DNA from: Palaemon carinicauda
Taxonomy: Eukaryota; Arthropoda; Malacostraca; Decapoda; Palaemonidae
Direction: 5' to 3'
NCBI RefSeq assembly: GCF_036898095.1
Contig: NC_090766.1
Coordinates: forward strand, 32,045,472 to 32,109,471
DNA length: 64,000 bases
Below, piece by piece: positions 13,389-22,429 of this stretch. Positions within the stretch are counted from its first letter, which is position 1, and every line of letters starts with the position of its first letter. The position numbers and the translations under genes are program-made. The notes beneath the pieces are model-generated. The model worked only from the letters and a program-made list of their open reading frames with translations, was not told where the DNA came from and searched no databases.

Positions 13389-13830
13389 TTAACATCTGAA
13401 AACTAGCCTCACTGCCGTCAACATCACTATCTATACACTCACGTATAACACTAAATTTGCTTCCATGATTAAATCCATGTCTCTGAAGTTTCCTTAGCTT
13501 CACTACAGCAATTAGACTATTTAAGGGGTTTACAGACTGGTGGTATGATAATTAACAAGCCTTGAAATTGCTAATATAACCATGTGGACGGGTCGAAGGT
13601 ACAGTAATTGTATTCTGCCTTGGGAAGTTTTCTACTATAAGAAAGCCAAAAGGTGGGGCTATATATTGATAATTCTTCTCTTCTCTTTTCAGGTTGATGA
13701 TAGCAAAGTCATTCTCCGAATGGAACACCTGATTGGGGTCTTCCTAACCTTCTTACTGGGCATCTTCATCGGATGCTTTGTCTTTCTTGCGGAGAAAGTT
13801 TCAGGGAGATTTCATTGGTACAAAAATTAA
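319..13830 (+). CDS. Ionotropic receptor (IR/iGluR superfamily), 10 exons, 5'-partial
   Basis: Predicted ligand-gated cation channel of the plasma membrane; arthropod IRs act mainly in chemosensation. Exons: 319-556, 3005-3222, 4003-4122, 5704-5869, 7292-7533, 8985-9169, 9423-9659, 11236-11414, 12971-13139, 13693-13830. All introns are GT-AG and all phases match, giving 629 residues and a TAA stop. The N-terminal domain spans about 1-200 and ligand lobe S1 about 205-326. M1 is about 328-348 and the pore region about 349-389. M3 begins at 390 and contains [14 protein letters not shown], the IR counterpart of the iGluR SYTANLAAF region. S2 spans about 469-580 and M4 about 597-620. The Arg that binds glutamate in iGluRs aligns with Lys291, while an acidic residue (Glu498) is kept in S2, so glutamate is unlikely to be the ligand. 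The signal peptide exon must lie before base 1. AATAAA at 14258-14263 is a candidate polyA signal. The IR assignment is firm; subfamily and ligand are unknown. Confidence 0.9.
663..838 (+). mobile_element. LINE 3'-end remnant (C-terminal tail)
   Basis: One frame reads [20 protein letters not shown] then [15 protein letters not shown] and stops. This is the tail commonly found at the end of non-LTR retrotransposon ORF2 proteins. A minus-strand relative lies at 42135-42330. The copy is 5'-truncated and lies in the first IR intron of the window. Confidence 0.6.
839..2189. other. Intron sequence without recognised feature
   Basis: A+T-rich sequence inside the intron between exons a and b. Short frames on the minus strand (1254-1517, 1844-2238) have low-complexity, codon-neutral composition and I do not accept them as genes. 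Confidence 0.5.
2193..2505 (+). mobile_element. tRNA-derived SINE, copy 1
   Basis: The 5' part carries an A-box-like TGGTAACGTCC and a B-box GGTTCGAATATC at the spacing of an RNA polymerase III promoter. A conserved body (CCTAGCTTGGGTGGAGAG, CTGATCATATG) follows and ends near GAGTGGCCTTTAAA. The same body recurs at 32397-32683. It lies in an IR intron. It is not a functional tRNA gene: no cloverleaf can be closed. Confidence 0.75.
2645..3004 (+). repeat. Minisatellite, about 47-bp unit, about 8 copies
   Basis: The unit contains CTTTAAATCTACAGAT, then TTTGTAGCCATACAAATG and TGTAATACTA. Units are diverged and vary slightly in length. The array runs directly into IR exon b, and the final unit's TCTACAG is the exon's splice acceptor. 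Confidence 0.85.
3005..3222 (+). CDS. IR gene exon b (N-terminal domain)
   Basis: Acceptor tctacag and donor caag|gtgagg. One base in and one base out match exons a and c. The frame reads [20 protein letters not shown] then [12 protein letters not shown], a beta-strand/helix alternation expected of the amino-terminal domain. The acceptor lies in the last unit of the tandem array at 2645-3004. Confidence 0.8.
3414..3770 (-). mobile_element. LINE ORF2 C-terminal remnant
   Basis: The minus strand reads [20 protein letters not shown], then after a frame change [16 protein letters not shown] and [14 protein letters not shown], the usual end of invertebrate non-LTR retrotransposon ORF2. At least one frameshift and one internal stop are present. 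The related plus-strand tail at 52663-52940 belongs to the same broad type. Confidence 0.7.
4003..4122 (+). CDS. IR gene exon c (end of N-terminal domain)
   Basis: Acceptor tgttacag and donor ta|gtgagt, 120 nt. Joined to its neighbours it continues without a stop through [19 protein letters not shown], a Cys-containing stretch like the link region before the ligand-binding domain of many IRs. Confidence 0.75.
4283..4450 (-). repeat. Dispersed (TTA)n-anchored repeat, head only
   Basis: Minus-strand head of the dispersed family followed by an (AAT)n run at about 4372-4448. It lies 350 bp from an opposite-strand copy at 4797, so the two microsatellite anchors face each other. The apparent poly-Leu/poly-Asn frames here come from the microsatellite. 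Confidence 0.75.
4797..5135 (+). repeat. (ATT)n tract and dispersed repeat head
   Basis: An interrupted (ATT)n/(TTG)n tract at 4797-4970 is followed by a diverged copy of the dispersed family (AGCCAAGCTACA, GCAGAATGCTACAAGCCC). It is intronic. Open frames across it are microsatellite artefacts. Confidence 0.7.
5236..5650 (+). repeat. Minisatellite, about 39-bp unit
   Basis: About ten tandem units of the form TTTCTATTGATATCAGAG plus TAGGAAGATTAGTCCAAAAT. Neighbouring units are highly similar. An alternating variant (ACCAAAGTACGGAG) suggests a recent two-unit duplication. It ends about 50 bp before IR exon d. Confidence 0.85.
5704..5869 (+). CDS. IR gene exon d (start of ligand-binding lobe S1)
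   Basis: Acceptor cttttcag and donor ttcag|gtgatt. It encodes [14 protein letters not shown] and [17 protein letters not shown]. The first is the opening strand of S1 and the second the helix that recognises the whole-receptor fold in IR family members. Confidence 0.85.
6790..7215 (+). repeat. Minisatellite, 28-bp unit, about 15 copies
   Basis: The unit is about CACTACGTGTCTCTAAGG plus CAACTTAGGT, nearly in register throughout. It ends about 75 bp before IR exon e. Confidence 0.88.
7292..7533 (+). CDS. IR gene exon e (S1 ligand-binding lobe)
   Basis: Acceptor ccaacag and donor gaag|gtaaaa. It encodes [18 protein letters not shown] followed by [13 protein letters not shown], matching the iGluR G-x-x-G-x-L-x-x-G/E-x-A-D region and the segment before VDFS. 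The canonical ligand Arg position is Lys291 of the joined protein. Confidence 0.9.
7855..8100 (+). repeat. Degenerate tandem repeat, about 24-bp unit
   Basis: Irregular reiteration of GACATGACATTGGGTCACTT-like units with many substitutions, in the intron after IR exon e. Confidence 0.6.
8101..8984. other. Intron sequence, low complexity
   Basis: Loose repetition of CCAGTATCAA/AAAGGTCT-like words up to about 8470, then unremarkable A+T-rich sequence to the acceptor of exon f. No gene seen. Confidence 0.5.
8985..9169 (+). CDS. IR gene exon f (M1 and pore region)
   Basis: Acceptor gatttcag and donor cag|gtgagt. It encodes the hydrophobic M1 segment [20 protein letters not shown], then the pore loop and re-entrant helix ending in LPTNFPGQ. 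It ends on a codon boundary. Confidence 0.92.
9423..9659 (+). CDS. IR gene exon g (M3 and start of S2)
   Basis: Acceptor ctccttag and donor gag|gtgagt, exactly 79 codons. It encodes M3 ([20 protein letters not shown]) and LVAHLTV, the most diagnostic IR signature, followed by the first part of S2 ([16 protein letters not shown]). Confidence 0.93.
10060..11100 (+). repeat. Diverged direct repeat pair, possibly LTR remnants
   Basis: About 10,060-10,210 and 10,950-11,100 share a similar order of words (CCACTACT..., CAGAAAGTT/AATAAAGTT, CATC(A)TTAGCT/CAGTTACCT, GCTTACATTTATTT). The first copy has an AATAAAG typical of an LTR polyA region. No coding sequence is recognisable between them. They lie in an IR intron; the LTR reading is weak. 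Confidence 0.25.
11236..11414 (+). CDS. IR gene exon h (S2 lobe)
   Basis: Acceptor ttctacag and donor ttcag|gtgtgt. It encodes a conserved S2 stretch including [11 protein letters not shown] and [20 protein letters not shown]. Glu498 aligns with the acidic residue that contacts the ligand amino group in iGluRs. Confidence 0.9.
11487..12290 (+). repeat. Dispersed (TTA)n-anchored repeat, near full length
   Basis: Starts at an (ATT)n-like stretch and GCAAGGCTACAACCC, then runs about 800 bp through the family's conserved blocks (AGTGTGCCCAAGTG, GGACCATGGTACAGAG, GTTGTCAGGTGTATGAGG, GGTGGCTGGTGCCC). It contains a (GT)6 near 11,996. It is non-coding and intronic. Confidence 0.8.
12971..13139 (+). 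CDS. IR gene exon i (end of S2)
   Basis: Acceptor aacatttcag. The donor aat|gtaggt at 13140 is preferred over tag|gtaaaa four bases later, because only the former keeps the frame with the last exon. It encodes [20 protein letters not shown] and [10 protein letters not shown], the usual IR end of S2, then a polar Gln/Lys-rich linker. Confidence 0.85.
13276..13386. repeat. (TA)n microsatellite
   Basis: Long TA run in the last IR intron, interrupted once by CAGTATATA. Ile-Tyr frames across it are artefacts. Confidence 0.95.
13693..13830 (+). CDS. IR gene terminal exon (M4, short cytoplasmic tail, TAA)
   Basis: Acceptor cttttcag. It encodes [20 protein letters not shown] and CFVFLAEKV, the fourth membrane segment, then a tail of about ten residues ending KN and TAA. 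A short tail is normal for IRs. Confidence 0.92.
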   Translation, partial: VDDSKVILRMEHLIGVFLTFLLGIFIGCFVFLAEKVSGRFHWYKN

Positions 13831-15593
13831 AACAAATTCTTCATTCTCACCCCTTTTGATAAACTGGTCAATCTAAAATACAGCTGGATATTTTTTAATG
13901 GTTATTTAAACGAAAAAGTGGACAAAGTATGGTTAAATCTTAAGATAACTATATATATGTATTAACAGCTTTTCTCAAACACTATTGTATAGGGAACTAT
14001 ATTTAAGATTATATGTGGTATTTTGTGAATTTATACATAGAAATTCTACATTACTGTGTACTGTAGTGCTTCAGGAACATTATGATAATTCTATATTATT
14101 CATACTAAGAAATGAACAGAATTATTGAAAACAAAGACAGTGCAAACGGGCAGATAACCTATTAATTCCTAGAACATGTTAGGAATAAGAATGTTATCAT
14201 CTTTCATGATAGGATAAAAGAAAAATCTGAGTTACTAAGATTGAAAAAAAAAAACATAATAAACACCTTGAACGTTTTTTCCCTGTATCAGACTGCTATA
14301 GCTAAAATTACTTTAAGAGAGTTCAACAGGAATCAGATGCTCAAGAAGTTATATTCTGTTTGTTTAGGATAAATATTCTGGAAATTATATACCATACTAA
14401 GTGTATGTACGAGTAGTTGGGCAGCGCTTGGCATCTGCCCAGCTGTCTGCTACTGGTCTAAACTGAATAAAGTACCTCTATACTCATGTGTGTGATTCAG
14501 CCTCTTAGATATCTAAAATGGCGCAATGAGACATACTTACAAACCTAGCCCATTCATGATGGATCAACTAGAAAGCCTACACTAACCCCTCTCAGAGCTC
14601 AAGACTCTCTAGGCTAACCTGGGTGTGGCCTTTACGAGATGGCATGGATCTCCAACTCCGAGGGTGACCGCCTTTGAAAGCTGCGAAGTGTAAGTGTCAT
14701 CCACCACTTTTCGGTCTTCTTAACTCTCAATGTCATGCTGGTTAAAGCTTAGATGTCTTTTACTAGAAGCAGTTCATCATAATAGACTCAATTGTGTTCC
14801 AACCATTTCGAATGCCATATATATTAGATATCCTGATGTGCAGTGACATGTCGCTAAAAAATTAAGGGACATTTATTGCTTCAGGCATCCAATCAGGCAG
14901 TGGTACTTGTTAAGAGTCCCAGCTCAATTCCAAAATAAACACTGGTCCTAAAGTTCTGCAAAAAAGAATTCATGTGTAAGAGTTTCTAGGGACATGGTAC
15001 GGACCTAGGCTAGCAAGCCTATCAAGAGCATACTCAGTGGTGAGGTATGAGACTGCACTGTGTACAGTAAATTACTTAGCCCTTTAGATACAATGGCACT
15101 GAGTACTGAGAGCAAAACCCATGAATGGATATAGCAAGCTCCACAAGGAAATAGTCTGATAAACCATGTACCCGAAGAATTGGTATTGGGCACCAAGAGC
15201 ATGAGTCTTGCATGTGTAGGCCCATAAACAATACCAAAACTCATTCCTACAGTTTCAAACCATCAGTACTGTGGACCAAGAATTAGTGACAGATGCAATG
15301 AGTTGAGCATCAGTGCTTGAACTCCCTAACACTTGACAGTAGTCAGGTGTGCAACTGTGCTAAGAACTACAGTAGCTCAACATGACCAGAAGTTGAAATT
15401 ACAAGAAATGTGTCTATATTCTCCAATGGCTTAAGAAAAAGCAATAACATAAATCACGAGAGTGGGAGTAAGGTAACCCAATACTCTCATGCCTGCTAAA
15501 TTTCAATAACTGTTTCCAGCCCACACTGAGACTATTCTTCAGATAAAAGAGGAGGGTTTGTACTCATGTAACAAACACCAGTTCTAGCCTCCT
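13831..15593. other. 3' flank of the IR gene, no further gene seen
   Basis: A+T-rich 3' UTR and flank with candidate AATAAA signals at 14258 and near 14465. Around 14,390-14,530 a G+C-richer block ending in GAATAAAG resembles an LTR fragment, but too little is present to name it. Confidence 0.45.
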
Positions 15594-15830
15594 CGCTAGT
15601 AAAAAGTGGTAACGTTTTCCGAAGCATTCACATGGCAGCAGATCGATTCCCGCCTGGAACTGTAAGTTTAAGCTGTTTACTGGGGATGCCACTGCTGTGG
15701 TTGGGCACCCCAAGTAGTCGATTGGGCTTGCCCTGCAGACGCTCTGGTGAGCATCTATTCTGATGAAACTGGAACTGAAAACCAGACCCCTTTAACCTTT
15801 ACACTGTGGTTTCCCCCTGAAGTAAGTCTT
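15594..15830 (+). mobile_element. tRNA-derived SINE, second family
   Basis: The A-box-like TGGTAACGTTTTCC and B-box-like AGATCGATTCCC are at pol III spacing. They are followed by CTGTAAGTTTAAGCTG and a body with GGGGATGCCACTG. The body differs from the SINE at 2193 and 32397. Confidence 0.6.
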
Positions 15831-16009
15831 GGAACGAAACTTCTATTATAAAACTCCTGACTCCGATATAAACGGAGATCAGGGGCGTTCAGTAAATATG
15901 AAACTCATCTTTTCAACTCTGGAATATAGTCTGACAAATACTCTATCCAAGAAGAACACTCTCACTTGTTCTTTACTAAAGCAGTTCTCTAAAAAAGAAA
16001 CTAATGAGA

Positions 16010-19000
16010 AATGTAGGATCTTTATGTTCTCAAACAAGAATACAACGGGAGTTATAGGTTCTTTATATTATCAAACAAGAATATAATGGGAATTGTATAT
16101 ATTCTCAAACAAGAATATTAGAATTGTAAGATTTTTATGTTCTCAAAAATGAAACTAATGAGAATTGTAGGATCTTTATGTTCTCAAAAAAGAATACAAC
16201 GAGAATTGTAGGATCTTAATATTCTCAAAAAAGAATATATATAATGAGAATTGTAAGATCTTTACATTCTCAAACAAGAATACAACGGGAATTGTGAAAT
16301 CTTGATATTTTCGAACAAAAATATAATGGGAATTGTAAGATTTTTCTATTCTCAATCAAGAAAATAATGAGGAGTGTAAGATTTTTGTTTTCAAACAAGA
16401 ATACGAGGGGAATTGTAAAATCTTTATATTCTCAACCAAGAATACAATGGGAATTCAAAGATTTTTATATTCTCACCCAAGATAGTCTCAAAGAAGAATA
16501 CAATGCAATTCTAAGATTTTTATATTCTCAACCAAGAATACAATGGGAATTCAAAGATTTTTATATTCTCAACCAAGATAGTCTCAAAAAAAGAATACAA
16601 TGGAATTCTAGGATTTTTATATTCTCAACCAAGAATACAATGGGAATTCAAAGATTTTTATATTCTCACCCAAGAATACAATGGGAATTCAAAGATTTTT
16701 ATATTCTCAACCAAGAATACAATGGGAATTCAAAGATTTTTATATTCTCAACCAAGATAGTCTCAAAAAAAGAATACAATGGAATTCTAGGATTTTTATA
16801 TTCTCAACCAAGAATACAATGGGAATTCAAAGATTTTTATATTCTCAACCAAGAATACAATGCGAATTCAAAGATTTTTATATTCTCAACCAAGATAGTC
16901 TCAAAAAAAGATTACAATGGAATTCTAAGATTTTTATATTCTCAACCAAGATAATCTCAAAAAAAGCATACAATGGAATTCTAAGATTCTTATATTCTCA
17001 ACCAAGAATACAATGGGAATTCAAAGATTTTTATATTCTCAACCAAGATAGTCTCAAAAAAAGAATACAATGGAATTCTAAGATTCTTATATTCTCAACC
17101 AAGAATACAATGGGAATTCAAAGATTTTTATATTCTCAACCAAGATAGTCTCAAAAAAAGAATACAATGGAATTCTAAGATTCTTATATTCTCAACCAAG
17201 AATACAATGGGAATTCAAAGATTTTTATATTCTCAACCAAGAATACAATGGGAATTCAAAGATTTTTATATTCTCAACCAAGAATACAATGGGAATTCAA
17301 AGATTTTTATATTCTCACCCAAGATAGTCTAAAAAAAGAATACAATGGAATTCTAAGATTTTTATATTCTCAACCAAGAATACAATGGGAATTCAAAGAT
17401 TTTTATATTCTCAACCAAGATAGTCTCAAAAAAAGAATACAATGGAATTCTAGGATTTTTATATTCTCAACCAAGAATACAATGGGAATTCAAAGATTTT
17501 TATATTCTCACCCAAGAATACAATGGGAATTCAAAGATTTTTATATTCTCAACCAAGATAGTCTCAAAAAAGAATACAATGGAATTCTAAGATTTTTATA
17601 TTCTCAACCAAGAATACAATGGGAATTCAAAGATTTTTATATTCTCACCCAAGAATACAATGGGAATTCAAAGATTTTTATATTCTCAACCAAGATAGTC
17701 TCAAAAAAAGAATACAATGGAATTCTAGGATTTATATATTCTCAACCAAGAATACAATGGGAATTCAAAGATTTTTATATTCTCAACCAAGAATACAATG
17801 GGAATTCAAAGATTTTTATATTCTCAACCAAGATAGTCTCAAAAAAGAATACAATGGAATTCTAAGATTCTTATATTCTCAATCAAGAATACAATGAGAA
17901 TTGTAAAATCTTTATATTCTCAACCAAGAATACAATGGGAATTCAAAGATTTTTATATTCTCAACCAAGAATACAATGGGAATTCAAAGATTTTTATATT
18001 CTCACCCAAGATAGTCTAAAAAAAGAATACAATGGAATTCTAAGATTTTTATATTCTCAACCAAGAATACAATGGGAATTCAAAGATTTTTATATTCTCA
18101 ACCAAGATAGTCTCAAAAAAAGAATACAATGGAATTCTAGGATTTTTATATTCTCAACCAAGAATACAATGGGAATTCAAAGATTTTTATATTCTCACCC
18201 AAGAATACAATGGGAATTCAAAGATTTTTATATTCTCAACCAAGATAGTCTCAAAAAAGAATAGGCTACAATGGAATTCTAAGATTTTTATATTCTCAAC
18301 CAAGAATACAATGGGAATTCAAAGATTTTTATATTCTCACCCAAGAATACAATGGGAATTCAAAGATTTTTATATTCTCAACCAAGATAGTCTCAAAAAA
18401 AGAATACAATGGAATTCAAAGATTTTTATATTCTCAATCAAGAATACAATGGGAATTCAAAGATTTTTATATTCTCACCCAAGAATACAATGGGAATTCA
18501 AAGATTTTTATATTCTCAACCAAGATAGTCTCCAAAAAGAATACAATGGAATTCTAAGATTCTTATATTCTCAACCAAGAATACAATGGGAATTCAAAGA
18601 TTATTATATTGTCAACCAAGAATACAATGGAATTTCAAGATTTTTATCTTCTCAACCAAGAATACAATGGGAATTGTATTCTCAATCACGAATACAATGG
18701 GAGTTCAAAAACTTTATATTCTCAAAAAAGGATACAATGAGAATTCAAAGATTTTATATTCTCAACCACGAATACAATAGGAATTCATAGATTTTGATAT
18801 TTTCAAAAAAGAATACAATGGGAATTCAAAGATTTTGATATTTTCAAAAAAGAATACAATGGGAATTCAAATATCTTATATTTTCAACCACGAATACAAG
18901 GGGAATTCAAATATTTTCATATTATCAAAAGGAATACAATGGAAATTCAAAGATTTTTTATATTCTCGAAAAAAAAATACGATGGGAATTCAAAGATCTT

Positions 19001-19690
19001 ATATTCTCAACCACGAATACAAGGGGAATTCAAATATTTTCATATTATCAAGAATACAATGGAAATTCAAATATTTTTATATTCTCAAAATAGAATTCAA
19101 TGGGAATTCAAAGATTTTTATATTCTCAACCAAGACTACAACAGGAATTCCAAGATTTTTATATTCTCAACTAAGAATACAATGGGAATTGTAATATTTT
19201 TATATTCTCAAACAAGAATACCATGGGAATTCAAAGATTGTTATATTCTCAAAAAAGAATACAATGGGAATTCCAAGATTTTTATATTCTTAACTAAGAA
19301 TACAATGGGAATTGTAATATTTTTATATTCTCAAACAAGAATACCATGGGAATTCTAAGATTGTTATATTCTCAAAAAAGAATACAATGGTAATTTAAAG
19401 ACTACATTCTCAACCACGATTACAATGGGAATTCAAAGATTTTTATATTTTGAAAAAAAAAGAATACAATGGGAATTCAAAGATTTTTATTGTCAAAAAA
19501 AGAGTAAATGGGAATTCAAAGATTCTATATTCTCAACCAAGAATACAATGGGAATTCAAAGATTCTATATTCTCAACCAAAATTACAATGGGAATATGAT
19601 TTTTATATTCATAAAACAGAATACAATGGGAATTCGAAGATTTTATATACTCAACCACAAATATAAATATAATGGGAATACATAGATTTT
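16010..19690 (+). repeat. 3.7-kb minisatellite, 41-bp and 56-bp GAATTC units
   Basis: The basic unit is CAACCAAGAATACAATGGGA plus ATTCAAAGATTTTTATATTCT (41 bp). A 56-bp variant carries an extra ATAGTCTCAAAAAAAGA block. Core units contain GAATTC. The centre (about 16,430-18,790) is most homogeneous and both flanks decay, as expected for unequal exchange. A segment at about 17,230-17,725 recurs 687 bp downstream. Since 41 is not a multiple of three and the unit lacks stops, long frames (up to about 205 codons) arise by chance. I do not call them proteins. Confidence 0.92.
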
Positions 19691-20321
19691 TTAACCATAT
19701 ATTTAGACGCTTACCGTCCCAAAGTGTAGTGGTTTGTATGCTATGAAACATTGGCAAGGAAACTGTTTCCAGGGGCTCCAACAATTTGACTTTCCAATCT
19801 AGAGTGAGAGATATATTTTATGTTATTATTCAATTATAGTTCTCAATATTACCTTTTAAGCATCCAAAAAAAATAGACATCCTAATTTTAAGTTTAATGA
19901 TCATTTTCTAAAGAGAATTAAAGTATTATATGTGGCAATTTAAATTTCTTATTTGTGGAAATATCTTGAATCAGTGGCAGATCGTAAATGATACTGATGT
20001 TGTGGATTAAAGCCAACTGTTCTTGTTGGCACGGGCTATTCCCTTGATCGGCCCGTAGGATCGTAAATGCCTGTGAGTATATTCTGAGTATGAGCCTTAT
20101 GAAGACAATCTGTGGTATACATAAATCTATGTAAATGATTAACAATCATATTATTTGTGATAGTTTTACCATTCAATTTATAGCTAAATGTGTGAACCAT
20201 ATATTTTCCCCGCTGAGTTATCATATGATTCATGCATCTTTGACCATTATTGTTGGAAACTATTGCAAATCACTCGCTTTTGTGGCGACCTCATATCAAA
20301 CAATTATAGGGTATTTTAGAA
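19691..20321. other. Intergenic spacer with one Penelope-LTR-like motif
   Basis: Mostly A+T-rich. On the minus strand at about 19,975-20,060 it carries GCCCGTGCCAACAAGAACAG and following words, similar to the block upstream of the Penelope-type end at 38,980 and to a copy at 36,565-36,615. No gene seen. Confidence 0.45.
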
Positions 20322-20325
20322 GAAA

Positions 20326-20380
<55 letters not shown>

Positions 20381-20618
20381 GTCGAGTTACAAACCATGTT
20401 GGAAAAGTAATATGCTATAAGCCCAATGGCTCCAACAGGAAAAAATTCAGTGAGGAGAGGAAATAAGGTAATATAGAATAGTGTGCTTGAGTATACCCTC
20501 AAGCAACAGAACTACAACCCAAGATAATGGAAGACCATAGTACAGGGGCTATGGCATTACCCAAGGCTAGATAACAAGGATTTGATTTTGGAGTGTCCTT
20601 CTCCTAGAAGAGCTGCTC
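20322..20618 (+). repeat. Dispersed (TTA)n-anchored repeat, truncated
   Basis: (TTA)n at about 20,328-20,380 and the family head. The copy breaks off after AGAGCTGCTCAC, where a new (ATT)n run and the Penelope-like element begin. Confidence 0.75.
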
Positions 20619-20619
20619 A

Positions 20620-20649
<30 letters not shown>

Positions 20650-20652
<3 letters not shown>

Positions 20653-20765
20653 CTTGGTAGGAGACCCTCCTTCAAACGGGTGGAGTTGAATACTAAGGCA
20701 GCATCGGCAGAATTAAATTTCTTGTCCAATTTCTCGATTCTACGGACAATTCTCTTTTCAGGGTT
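20650..20765 (-). pseudogene. Start of a Penelope-like ORF in the 3' terminal repeat (copy 1)
   Basis: The minus strand opens with ATG and reads MNFANLLAECSNPEKRIVRR then IEKLDKKFNSAD and RLKEGLLPR before stops in the (ATT)n tract. The sister arm (29,582) has the same start. The third Penelope end at 39,199 has a related one (TFAQLLAVCIKSEKK), so the frame is conserved. I infer this is the N-terminus of the next tandem unit, as in elements flanked by partial direct repeats. Confidence 0.65.
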
Positions 20766-20895
20766 GCTACATTCAGCTAGCAAGTTGGCGAAGTTCATCA
20801 GGTGGGTGAAGAATACAATTCAGGTTAAGGCTGGATGTAATTAATACAAGTACAAGTAATACTCGAAAATTACAACAGGTAAAGTCAGGAGTGGA

Positions 20896-20936
20896 TCGCG
20901 ACGCGTTTCGGAAATGCTTGCTCCGTCTTCAGGCGA
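20896..20936 (-). ncRNA. Hammerhead ribozyme motif, copy 1
   Basis: On the minus strand the core CTGAAGA (20,926-20,932) is followed by a short stem-loop (GGAG...TTCC), then GAAAC and ACGCGT with C at 20,900 as predicted cleavage base. Stem I is a perfect TCGC/GCGA. A very short stem III is typical of hammerheads known from Penelope-like retroelements. One unpaired base sits between the core and stem II. Activity is untested. Confidence 0.7.
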
Positions 20937-20937
20937 G

Positions 20938-20972
20938 AAGTGAGGCTCTGGCTGGATCTGGGTCCTTATATA
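20938..20972 (-). promoter_or_regulatory. TATA box plus initiator ahead of the hammerhead (copy 1)
   Basis: TATATAA lies at 20,966-20,972 and TCACTT, an arthropod initiator match, at 20,938-20,943, both on the minus strand. The TATA start is 31 bp before the initiator A. RNA starting here would begin immediately upstream of the ribozyme. Confidence 0.55.
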
Positions 20973-21677
20973 TCCCGGCTCTGGTTTGTAGAGAGGGGAC
21001 TCGAATTTTGATTGTTCGAGCGGAGGTTATAGGCTCGAGTGGCAGATGTACGACGAGCTCGGCTCAGCCTCCCAGGCTGAGAGGTAGGAAGGAATCCTGG
21101 ATCCTGATTGGTCAGGACACGTGCCGAGCCAGCCAAAAAGTCAGGCAGGCTCCTCTCTCGCTCTGTAGACTGGGCTGAGAGAGGTATCCGAGCTCCCTGA
21201 TTGTCTGAGGCGCGCGCCGAGACGGGCTCAAAGTCAGGCAGCCCATTCATACGCTCAGCAGACTGGAATTCCGGACCATGCTCACCGCCAAAATCAGCAT
21301 TCGGCCAGACGATTTCTCCATTTGTGGGGGTGTCAGGATTGGGATTGACATCGTTCTGGGGGTCTTGTTCTTGGTTCCTAGCGTTAGTACGTCGACAGGA
21401 TGGTAGGAGGAACATCTCTTGAGTCGTATTCAACGCTGGTTTCTTGTTCTGGATTAACAGGGCTTCCAATATTCGTAAGCGCCTGCTGGCCGGGGCACTG
21501 CCAATAATTTTGGTAGTGGCGACGATGTCTGCCCGGCTAATTTGGGCGTTATGTTGCTGTAGAGCATGATTTCTTATAGCACCTTGCTGGACGTGGCATG
21601 AAATCCTCTTCGAAAGTTTCATTGTAGTCATACCGATGTATTTGCCGGGGCATCCTCGGAGTGGGCATTGATAAGAG
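20966..21677 (-). pseudogene. Penelope-like GIY-YIG endonuclease and C-terminal tail (copy 1)
   Basis: It encodes the end of the element's polyprotein: KYIGMTTMKLSKRISCHVQQ (the YIG half), then ADIVATTKIIGSAP, RRLRILEALLIQNKKPALN with the catalytic Glu, then an Asp/Pro/Ser-rich tail of about 150 residues ending in a stop just before the TATA box. The domain nicks DNA for target-primed insertion in this family. The GIY half lies 4 kb away beyond the Tigger insertion (25,653), so this frame cannot make the whole protein although the local sequence is intact. Confidence 0.8.
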
Positions 21678-21679
21678 TA

Positions 21680-22336
21680 CAGTGAACCCTCGTTTATCGC
21701 AGTAGATAGGTTCCAGACAAGACCGCGATAGGTGAAAATCCGCGAAGTAGTGACACCATATTTACCTATTTATTTAACATGTATATTCAGACTTTTAAAA
21801 CCTTCCCTTGTACGTAGTACTGTTAATAAACTACCCTTTAATGCATGTACTACAGTACCCTAAACTAAAACAGGCACAAATATTAAAGGCGATTTTATAT
21901 CATGCGTTTCCTAAACACGCCAAAAAGCACGATAAAAAAATGGCAACCAATGTTTTGTTTACGTTTCTCTGATCAATAATGAAGAAACAAACGCATTTAG
22001 TGTACACATCTGTGTATAGGTTAGTTTTTGCATCGATTATATTGATTATACAGTATGTTGATTTTGTTATTACCAATGTTTTACTTAATTTTTTTAGGAC
22101 TTCCAAATGAAATGTTTTTCTTTATGACGCCGCCTGAAACGACGGCGTCATAAAGTACGCTTAGTAAACAACCACGCTCAATAAACAAAGAAGGCATTTA
22201 ATGCGCATGATGAAAGTGATAAATAATGATATTTACAGTAAAAGCTTTTAGAAAATATGTTATTACAAATATTATTTACCGTATCTATATAAAATCATAC
22301 AGTACATACTGTACATAGCAAAGCAGGAAAACAATT

Positions 22337-22429
<93 letters not shown>

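Noticed and set aside
16367..18790. Open frames of up to about 205 codons reading repeats of FLYSQPRIQWEFKD
   Set aside because: They lie wholly in a 41/56-bp minisatellite whose unit lacks stops in several frames. All frames give similar long ORFs, unit length is not a multiple of three, and no start context or splice signals stand out.
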